Positions 56,376 through 64,000 of a stretch of DNA of 64,000 bases are shown here, one piece after another; position 1 is the first letter of the stretch; each line of letters starts with the position of its first letter. The position numbers were made by a program, and so were the translations under genes. The DNA is from Aporrectodea caliginosa (Eukaryota; Annelida; Clitellata; Crassiclitellata; Lumbricidae), in the NCBI GenBank assembly GCA_020284085.1, contig JACEVL010000414.1:372001-436000 (forward strand). The letters are read 5' to 3'. The notes beneath the pieces are model-generated. The model did no database searches. It was given only the letters and a program-made list of their open reading frames with translations, and had not been told where the DNA came from.

Positions 56376-57839
56376 GTAAGCCTTTCTCACCCTTCATTTC
56401 ATCAGAAAATTAAGTCATGTTTTTAATGATGGGTTGTATTGTTGGGTCAGAAGTGAACAAAAGAGGTGCAGTCTGGGAAATTTGGTGACAGGGTAACAGG
56501 GAATGCGGTGACAGATGATGGTTAAACTAGTTGGCAACAGCCTTCACGTTAGCTTAAGATGACATAGAGATGACTGCTGTCAGTGCTAGGCTGTAAGAGA
56601 TGTCTATGAATAATTGAATGTTCATGCTTCAGTTTTCCATACAAATTTTCTTCATGCTCAACCTCCATGTCTTGTTTCAGCGTTAAGTGAAGTTCTGCAT
56701 TCAGGTGTGCACCATCTTATCTCAAGAAATTGTGCAGCTCTGTCTCTTCTTCCATCGTCGGCCACAGATTTCTTTGCTCTACTCACATGGCAATCTGGTT
56801 GTCCCACAGTTTGCGAGCGCCTTTGGTATATTTTATCTTGAAGTGGTGTTATACAAATTTGTAATTACAGTTCCTATTCATGAGCAGACGTATAACTGTA
56901 ACGTCTTCTTCTCTGTTGCAGGGCGTCACCTGTTCTCGGATGGAGGAAGGAGTCGTGACAGTTACCAATTCTGAACTCTTAATTCTGTGTTTAAGGTGGA
57001 TTTTATTGCTTAGTTGGCGCTCTTATTAGTTGTATGACAAAAGACTATGTTTGTATCAAACCCCGTAGCTGTCTACATTAGTTGTGAACGTTTATAAAAC
57101 CTTCAGTTGATTTGTATTTGTGAAAAGTAAAGATGACATAGACTTGTGCAATGTGCATGACGTTAAGTACTGCGTTTTACTTGAGTCCATTTCGTGTCAC
57201 CTGAAAACTTTTATGATTATTTTATAATAAACAGGGCTTCAATGGATGCTTTTCAGTTAAGCCAGAGTTCACAATAATGGTTGTAAAGTTTGACCTAACT
57301 TGGTCATGGAAACTGGGAGACAGGCCAGAAGGGATGCAGGTTGAAACAGATTAGACATGAACAGCCTCAAACGACCGGCATTGTGAAGTGTTTGGTATAT
57401 GTTGACTTGATTGTTTTGTTGTTTCCAAAATTTATATGATGCATAATGCATATGCTTTATTCTGCTGAGAGATCCATTTTCTGCCATCGAAACTGCTCTT
57501 GGCTACAGCCTAAATTAATAGAATGAAAGAGCAGTTGAGCAATTGACAAAGGAAATATAGACCTGAACGTCGTCTGTGTGGTGTTGAATGGTGCTTGAGA
57601 TCGCTTTAACCCACTAAAACCCTTGTTGGAGTAGTGTGCAAAGAGAAAAGTACCAAGACAATTGCTGACGTCGAATTACTGACAGGATGAGGCAGCAGAA
57701 GCAATCGCTGCTTTCACAGAGTCGTAGGCTGTATAATTGTATATGACTGCAGACACTACTGTGGCGACTGGGGTCTGGACATGACTTCTGCGGGGCTGGT
57801 GTGACTCCAACCCAATTCTATGCCTAAAGCCATCCGCAT

Positions 57840-58205
57840 TACTTCCCCACCACTACTACCACCACCACCATCATCACCACCACCACTACCACCACCATCA
57901 TCACCACCATCATCACCACTACTACCACCACCACTACCACGTACTACTACCACCACCATCATCACCACCACCGCCACACCACCACCACCATCATCATCAT
58001 CACCACCACCATCACTACCACCACCATCATCATCACTACCACCATCATCACCACTACTACCACCACCACTACCACCACCATCATCACCACCATAACGATA
58101 ATCGTCATCATCACCATTCACCACCACCACCATCATCATCGTCACCAAAACCATGAATACAACCACCATCATCGTCATCACTTATATCATCATCACCACC
58201 AACAC
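57840..58205. repeat. CCA/ATC compound satellite (CCACCATCATCACCA-like)
   Basis: Over 350 bp of nearly pure trinucleotide runs of CCA, TCA and CTA. Frames on both strands are open (Pro/Ser-rich plus, Gly/Asp/Val-rich minus), but codon content is pure repeat, so no gene is called. Confidence 0.95.
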
Positions 58206-58599
58206 CACCACTGCAGCATATTACGTAATTGTATGTATGCGTAGGCCTATAGCCTATGCATGTATGTAGCTGGACTTTAACACCTAGCGAGGGCATTTAG
58301 TAGAACCGCCAAAAACGCTGGCGCATAGGCCTATCTAGGCCCCATTTATCTAGCAAAAATATCTAATGACTAATGATCAATTGATTGCAATAGCGGCGAG
58401 CTATCGGGGGTCATAGCGCTATACAATTTCCAGAAATTCTAAGGTAGGCCTAATGTCTGGCAGAAGGACTCGCAGAAATATTTCTAACCTCGGATATTAT
58501 ATTTTTTATTGTTATTTAAATTCTTAATTATATCGTCACTATTATGGTTGTCTTAATTATTGCTGCAGTATGGGAATAAAGTTTATGCGTTTATAAATT

Positions 58600-58871
58600 A
58601 CGCCATTTAAAAGATTCTCAAAGCGGCGGTGGACCTAATAAGATGACGTCACTATCGATTGGTGATGATCTTCCACCAGTGACGTCATTGTCTATTGCTT
58701 CGGTTGGTGTGTTTGACGATTCTCTTGAGATTTTATCTGCGCTTTTAGCCTGCGATTCGTTGTCCTTTTTCGATAATTATCTTGTCAAGTGAGACGAGAG
58801 AATTATCTGGTCGAGTGTTTCGACATCTTTCCTTCTGTGGTCGTCGGTCCTGCGATCGCGAGGATCAGTTG
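58600..58871 (+). promoter_or_regulatory. Candidate promoter and non-coding first exon with two CRE sites
   Basis: Perfect palindromic CRE sites TGACGTCA occur at 58644-58651 and 58680-58687. The sequence after them becomes more GC-rich and repeat-free, and reaches a strong donor-like site CAGTTG|GTAAGA at 58871/58872. This looks like the 5' end of a plus-strand gene whose coding exons would lie beyond the right edge. No ATG-led conserved peptide is seen, so the gene is unidentified. Confidence 0.35.
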
Positions 58872-59177
58872 GTAAGACGTGGACGTGGCTGTCGATCGAT
58901 CTTCGGGCGTTCTTAGAGACGTCCGTGTCGTGCTACTCCGGTCCAGGTAGGGCAGATGAAGGTTCTTGAGGATTGTGCCTTGAATGATGTCGAGGATTCA
59001 AGCGATGTTTCGGCTGTTGTCGCTCTTTACCTTCCCCCCGATCTATGGAGACCAGATTCAGTTTTGTAAAAATAATGTTGAGGTAGAGAATGTGTATACG
59101 GTGGTGAGGGAGATGAAGGTAAATTTCATCGTCCAATTGTTTCTAAATCAATCAATCGATCATAGAATTTTTATATC

Positions 59178-59290
59178 CTATCCATTCATCCATCCATCCG
59201 TCCTTTCATCCATCCATCCATCCATCCATCCATCCATCCATCCATCCATCCATCCATCCATCCATCCATCCATCCATCCATCCATCCATT
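59178..59290. repeat. (CCAT)n microsatellite
   Basis: About 28 tandem CATC units with one interruption near 59197. Confidence 0.95.
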
Positions 59291-59529
59291 GTATACAGAC
59301 GTGAGTGAGGAGATCGGAGATCCATCCTTCATTGAGTTCATTCATCCCCTTTTCTTTCTATCGTTTGTTCTTTCGTTCATTTATCATTTCTTTTCAAAAG
59401 GTTGACCATAACCGACCAAGGAAAAACGGTGTCAGTGTGTCACGACAATTCGTCTACAGACTTTTCGTTTACGACAACGTCTACAGACATTTGGGCGACA
59501 GACATATTATTCGTCTACGAAGTTATTTG

Positions 59530-60658
59530 CAGGGGTGGACTGGGCCGCCGGGACACCGGGAAGATTCCCGGTGGGCCGCCAGGACCGGTGATATAATAAT
59601 TTAATCAATTTAGTACAGATGATACAGGTTTTTTTACAAAAAATTGCGGCATCGGTTAACCGGTTTTTAGTTTCGGTTAACCGGTTTGTAAATTAACTGA
59701 AAAAGAGCAATGCATACTTACTTACCTACAGTGCTCCGTACAGCCAGCGGCCGCCATGTTAGATAAGAATTTACATCTTCCATTCTACTTCCGGCGTCTT
59801 CCACTGAGTTTGTTTTGATAAAATTTCTTTTAAATTTGTTAGTTAGTAATAAGTAATATTAATTAAATAAGATATGTTACGGTTATGAGTGATATAAATC
59901 CGAAACGTAAATGTAAAGGTGGTGCGGAGAAAGTAAGAGATAAGAAACTAAAGATTCTTGGTAAAGATGGAGCTAAATGCCGAAATCTAGTCGATTTATT
60001 TAAAGCCACTCCAATTCAAACTGAAGACACCAGCTCTCAACAAACACCTTCTGCAAGTAAACAACCCGACAAATTTTGCAAAAAATGTCCTGTTTGCTGC
60101 TTTTCTGTACTACATAAATACAGTTTCTATGGGCAAGCATACAAGCATCTCTTTAGTGCATATAAACTTTTATTGACTCTGTCGTCTACCCAAGTAGCTT
60201 GTGAGAGATCTTTCTCTAAATTGAAATACATTAAGAATCGCTTGCGAAGCTCATTGTCATCTACACACCTTGAAGCTTTTATGCTTATGTCAACAGAAAC
60301 CGATGTTTTAAGTGAACTGAATAATGACACAATTATAGATCATGTAGCCGAAATGGCACCCGGCTTAAAGAAGTTGCTAATACTATAAACAGCAATAATA
60401 CCATCACAGTGAGTCCGAATAAATTGATTTATAACTTGAGTTGACGCATTCTTAATATTTTATATATAATTATAAATTATATATGCGATTTATCGTTTTT
60501 TGTTATTGCATAATGTAATTTGTAAAGTGACCCATGACTTTGGAGGTCACTGGCCCTCGGGTATGCATGAAAAAATGCACAAAGAAAATAAAAGTCATGA
60601 AGTTAGGGCCGCTTTTTGTTTTTTTCCCGGGCCGCTTGAACTCCCCAGTCCACCCCTG
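59530..60658 (+). mobile_element. hAT deletion derivative, copy 2 (1129 bp), TSD GTTATTTG
   Basis: Same ends, length and sequence (by eye, no differences found) as 17031-18159; perfect 8-bp duplications GTTATTTG at 59522-59529 and 60659-60666. The different target duplication proves independent insertion rather than segmental duplication. The host sequence on its left carries CGTCTACAGAC words also found in the array at 60945-61510. Confidence 0.92.
59885..60388 (+). pseudogene. Internally deleted hAT transposase ORF, 167 residues (copy 2)
   Basis: The same 167-codon frame as at 17386-17889, with an identical translation: a lysine-rich N-terminal piece joined to a C-terminal hAT dimerisation domain without the catalytic core. 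Both copies keep an open frame, which fits very recent mobilisation from a common deleted source element. Confidence 0.85.
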
Positions 60659-60666
60659 GTTATTTG

Positions 60667-60944
60667 ATATTGTTACTTTAAAATGGAAGCAGGATTGATG
60701 AAAAAATCTGTTTCCCTAAATGGAAGTGGGATTGATGAAAACATTCCTGTGTTGAAATAGAAGCTGGATTGATCGAAATAATTTTTCCCGTAAATTTAAG
60801 CTGGATACCAAGCTGGATTGATAGATGAAACTAAGTTTTCCATTCAATAGAAGTTGGATTGATGAAAATAATCGTTTCAGTAATAAGAAGCTGGATTCCT
60901 GAAAATATTTAACACGTTTTAGCGAAACTATAAGAAAGCGGCCT
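60667..60944. other. Repeat-like GAAGCTGGATTGATGAAAA segment
   Basis: Five or six imperfect units with the motif GAAGYTGGATTGATGAAAA, spaced about 40-50 bp, between hAT copy 2 and the tandem array. No coding signal. Confidence 0.55.
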
Positions 60945-61510
60945 CTGTTGATTAGCCCTAGGCCTAATGGATACAGATACACTCGTAGGCGAAATGTCTG
61001 TAGACGAATGTCTGTAGACGAAGTGTCGTAGACGAAAAGTCTGTACCGGTAGACTAGTTCGTATCGTATCGTATCGTATTTAAGTATTTGTAAAGCGCCT
61101 CTCGTAGGGTGAACCGTTCAGAAGCGCTCCCACTGTTGATTAGCCTAGGCCTAATGGATACAGATACACTCGTAGGCGAAATGTCTGTAGACGAATGTCT
61201 GTAGACGAAGTGTCGTAGACGAAAAGTCTGTACCGGTAGACTAGTTCGTATCGTATCGTATCGTATTTAAGTAACTTATTTGTAAAGCGCCTCTCGTAGG
61301 GTGAACCGTTCAGAAGCGCTCCCACTGTTGATTAGCCTAGGCCTAATGGATACAGATACACTCGTAGGCGAAATGTCTGTAGACGAATGTCTGTAGACGA
61401 AGTGTCGTAGACGAAAAGTCTGTACCGATAGTTCGTATCGTATCGTATCGTATTTAAGTATTTGTAAAGCGCCTCTCGTAGGGTGAACCGTTCAGAAGCG
61501 CTCCCAGTGT
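60945..61510. repeat. Three-unit tandem array, ~190 bp period
   Basis: CTGTTGATTAGCC begins units at about 60945, 61133 and 61325. Each unit holds AGGCCTAATGGATACAGATA, several CTGTAGACGAA words, a (CGTAT)n run, and TTGTAAAGCGCCTCTCGTAG then AACCGTTCAGAAGCGCTCCC, the 3' end of a LINE in reverse. The third unit runs directly into the LINE body at 61500. Units are nearly identical. Confidence 0.88.
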
Positions 61511-61832
61511 GCTAAGCCCCGCGAAAAATAAACAGGTTTTGAGAAAAGCGAAGGAAGAAGAGAGACTGCCAGAGAGAATTTAAGAGCGAACAGAAGGAGA
61601 AAGAGCATTCCAAAAAGAGGGACCAATCGAAGCAAAGGAACGAGCCTGAGCCATAGCAGTTCTACTACGGGGAACCAAGAGGTCAAGTCTATTGCAGGAA
61701 CGAAGTGGACGGTGGGAGGAAGCTGAATGAGGCCGAAGTATTACGCCAACCAGATATTGCGGGACAAGACCCCTCTGAGCCTTGATGATCAGAGAGAGGA
61801 TTTTAAATTGTATGCGAGCATGCAGAGGGAGC
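61440..61832 (-). mobile_element. LINE (CR1/L2-like) 3' part, split by a hAT insertion
   Basis: Minus-strand translation contains LDLLVPRSRTAMAQARSFAS and IGPSLFWNALSP-like sequence, with tail GCGCTTTACAAATAC and (ATACG)n at 61430-61465. The element resumes on the far side of the hAT insertion (62748 onward). Confidence 0.75.
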
Positions 61833-61840
61833 CAATGAAG

Positions 61841-62739
61841 CAGAGATGGGTACGATTAGCTAGAATTGCTAATCGATTAGAATTAGAATTAGCTCCTGAA
61901 ATTTGCTAATCGATTAGAATTAGAATTAGCAAAAGCTTCTAGCTAATCGATTAGAATTAGAATTATCAGCAGCTAATCGATTAACAATTAGAATTAGATA
62001 TCGATAGTTTGATACAGTGTATATATTTCCTTCATGAATTTGTCAAATTTTAATCAAAGCACAACAAGTTACTACAGATAGTTGCTGTAGCCTATTAAAA
62101 TACATAAAGCTGCAGCCTATTACAATGCCTAAATCTGTAGCTTATTACAATACCTAGTGTTGCACAACTGCTATATGTGAGAACAGTCCACATACCGGCA
62201 TGCAATACCACATCGGTCAATACATGCTGCAGTTATTGACATTGCTACTGCATAAGCTCACTATTGCATTTTGCAATTATCATATCTTGAATCAGTGCAT
62301 CACTTAGCCTATTGCTCCTAGCGTTTACGACGTAGCCAGCAGATGAGCAGAACTAAATACAAGTTCCATGGCAGCTGAGGCTGCAGAAACACAGTGATGA
62401 TTGAGACGAAGAACATGAAAACGTGAAAATTTTCAGTGTTACATGAGCAGACTGGACATAGAGCCATGACCAGATAAATGAAGTTTGAAACAACCTTCAG
62501 ATAAGTAAGTAAGTAAGTATATTCTTCAAACTCAATATTACTAAACTCATTCTTAATGAACGCTTAATTTTCAGACAGCTAATCGATCAGCTAATCGATT
62601 TTCGATTAGCTGCAATTGCTAATCAATTAGAATTAGAATTAGCTTCAGATGACAGCTAATCGATTAGAATTAGAATTAGCTGTTTGTCTAATCGATTAGC
62701 TAATCGATTAGCATCTAATCGATTAGTTACCCATCTCTG
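61841..62739. mobile_element. Non-autonomous hAT transposon, 899 bp, TSD CAATGAAG
   Basis: Ends CAGAGATGGGTA...TACCCATCTCTG, with perfect 8-bp duplications CAATGAAG at 61833-61840 and 62740-62747. The sub-terminal zones are filled with GCTAATCGATTAGAATTAG repeats in both orientations; the centre is AT-rich and non-coding. It interrupts a LINE. Confidence 0.9.
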
Positions 62740-62747
62740 CAATGAAG

Positions 62748-63200
62748 TTCATTAAACATAAAGGTAGAGATGTGAGAGTACCGGCCCTACCGGGGAAGGC
62801 GGGCTATCAGCCTATCAGTCTAGCAGCTGTGTTGAGGACCGACTGAAGAGGAGAGAGACGAACCTTAGGAAGACCAACAAGAAGGGAATTGCAGTAGTCA
62901 ATCCGAGAAAATACAAAAGCATGAACTAAAGTTGTGAAGATGGAGGAGGAGACAGAACGACGAATGACCCTGAGACGCCTTAAGTGAAAACAGGAGGAGC
63001 GTGTGAGATTAGAGATGTGCTCGGTAAAGGTAAGTGAACTATCAAGGATAACACGTACCCAGATCACGTACACTTGACGAGAAAGAGAAGAGTGTGAACT
63101 TTTCAGAGAGGAGAGCAAAATGAAGTTTATGGAGCTGCTGAGGGGTACCAAACCAGATGAATTGAGTCTTAGAAGCATTAAGGGTTATTGCGGAACCAGA
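62748..63200 (-). mobile_element. LINE (CR1/L2-like) RT C-terminal part, upstream half of the split copy
   Basis: Minus-strand frame 63178-62807 reads VRVILDSSLTFTEHISNLTR, SSCFHLRRLRVIRRSVSSSI, TTLVHAFVFSRIDYCNSLLV and SPLQSVLNTAARLIG. This is a textbook LINE post-catalytic region with little decay. Confidence 0.85.
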
Positions 63201-63289
63201 GAAAACGATTCAACCCAATAATTAAACCACTCTACAGCGAAAGAAACCATCAATAGAAGTACAACACGTCAGCTTCTGGACAACTACAA

Positions 63290-63420
63290 CGTTTGAGGTG
63301 GGTAGGTTTGGGTTGGTGATTGGGTGATGGTTTGGTGGGTTGGTTGGTGGTGGTGGTGGGTAGGTGGGTGGTGTTTGGTGCGTGGTGGGGTCGGTGGGGG
63401 TAGGGTACTTCGTGGTAAGG
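63290..63420. repeat. GT/GGT-rich low-complexity tract
   Basis: GGTGGGTTGGTTGGTGG-type sequence of about 130 bp; the complementary strand gives a Pro/Thr/His-rich ORF that is not called. Confidence 0.7.
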
Positions 63421-63896
63421 TGGCCACCTACTTCTCGTCAATATCTGGCCAGCACCTTATTCCCATAGAGCACAAGCATAGAGCCCATATGGGTCCAGTC
63501 TAATGCCCATGGAATTGCTGGCAGGGTAACCGTGAAGAAACTCAGCGAGACAAAGAAACATTACAGTTGAGTGTTACCAATAACGTGGCTCAACACAGAA
63601 AGCTAACCTCATTTAGCTACGAAGTAAACTAGCCTACCTCCGGCGCGTTGCCATAACTTTGACTCATGTCATATTCCATTAACCGCAAAAAAATACCGCA
63701 AGATGGTAGCCTTTAGTGGGACTTAACCCAAAAACGCCATTTAAATTAGCTTGCTGATGTATATACTGGAAAGGCCAATGAAGAAGGTAGAACAGGTTTA
63801 GTCGGTCAAGAAGTGCTAGTATATGTATGTATGCATTTATGTATGCATGCGTGCATGTATGTATGTATGTATGCATGCATGTATTTATTTATGAAC

Positions 63897-64000
63897 GTAT
63901 TGCATTGTATTGTATTGTATTGTATTGTATTGTATTGTATTGTATTGTATTGTATTGTATTGTGTTGTATCTATCAATTTATATAGCGCCTCTCGCAGTG
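63897..64000 (-). mobile_element. LINE/SINE 3' tail with (ATACA)n, running off the right edge
   Basis: TGTAT repeats at 63900-63965 followed by ATCAATTTATATAGCGCCTCTCGCAGTG, the reverse of the common LINE 3' end in this genome. The element body lies beyond the window. A (ATGT/ATGC)n run precedes it at 63820-63880. Confidence 0.7.

Larger units (their letters stand above)
55512..57231 (+). other. PSME4 3' flank / possible 3' UTR
   Basis: After the TGA at 55509-55511 there is no further coding exon. AATAAA at 57226-57231 is the clearest poly(A) signal, which would make a 3' UTR of about 1.7 kb including two TTAA-palindromes and the 17-bp minisatellite; a nearer, weaker signal could be used instead. 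ORFs at 56614-56974 lack family similarity. Confidence 0.4.

Noticed and set aside
57756..58181. Long Gly/Asp/Val-rich minus-strand ORF and Pro-rich plus-strand ORF
   Set aside because: Pure trinucleotide satellite on both strands.
58984..59304. 106-codon plus-strand ORF
   Set aside because: The second half is the (CCAT)n microsatellite read as Ile-His-Pro-Ser; the first half has no recognisable domain.

Overview
The window is nuclear DNA from an animal, most likely a marine invertebrate. Genes are split by many short GT-AG introns, the ancestral metazoan genes are well conserved, and intergenic and intronic DNA is packed with fragments of CR1/L2/Jockey-like LINEs, tRNA-derived SINEs, hAT transposons and microsatellites. 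I cannot fix the phylum from the sequence alone; a mollusc or other lophotrochozoan, or an invertebrate deuterostome, would fit.

Gene content, left to right. At 310-421 (- strand) is the first coding exon of a DUF1295-type (steroid 5-alpha-reductase-like) membrane protein that continues off the left edge. At 3084-5632 (+) is a two-exon MAD2L1BP (p31comet), the adaptor that lets TRIP13 remodel MAD2. At 8319-9871 (-) is a two-exon SAYSD1, an ER protein that senses ribosomes stalled at the translocon. Starting 547 bp from it and head to head is PSME4 (PA200, the 200-kDa proteasome activator). It fills 10419-55511 (+) with a complete reading frame of 45 exons that I traced splice by splice: 5691 nt, 1896 residues, ending in the gate-opening YYA tail. 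Beyond it lies about 3 kb of 3' DNA with a 17-bp minisatellite and a CCA/ATC-type satellite. A possible new promoter and non-coding first exon with two palindromic CRE sites follows at 58600-58871. The last 5 kb is a nest of repeats.

Mobile DNA. Six hAT-type insertions can be delimited exactly by terminal inverted repeats and perfect 8-bp target duplications (2178-2978, 15645-16245, 17031-18159, 27988-28758, 59530-60658, 61841-62739). Two of them (17031 and 59530) look identical over 1129 bp, so that family moved recently; each carries the same internally deleted transposase ORF. Two LINE copies are themselves split by hAT insertions. A ~70-bp palindromic family bounded by TTAA occurs five times. 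Two tRNA-derived SINE families, a GGGGTCGT-ended MITE, two other inverted-repeat elements, a 107-bp tandem duplication and a ~190-bp three-unit tandem array complete the picture. All recognised insertions are intronic or intergenic, though some end within about 50 bp of PSME4 exons.

The genes do not form an operon. Functionally they share a loose theme of protein and checkpoint turnover (proteasome activation, ER translocon quality control, MAD2 remodelling), but only the SAYSD1-PSME4 pair shows a physical link, a shared upstream region.
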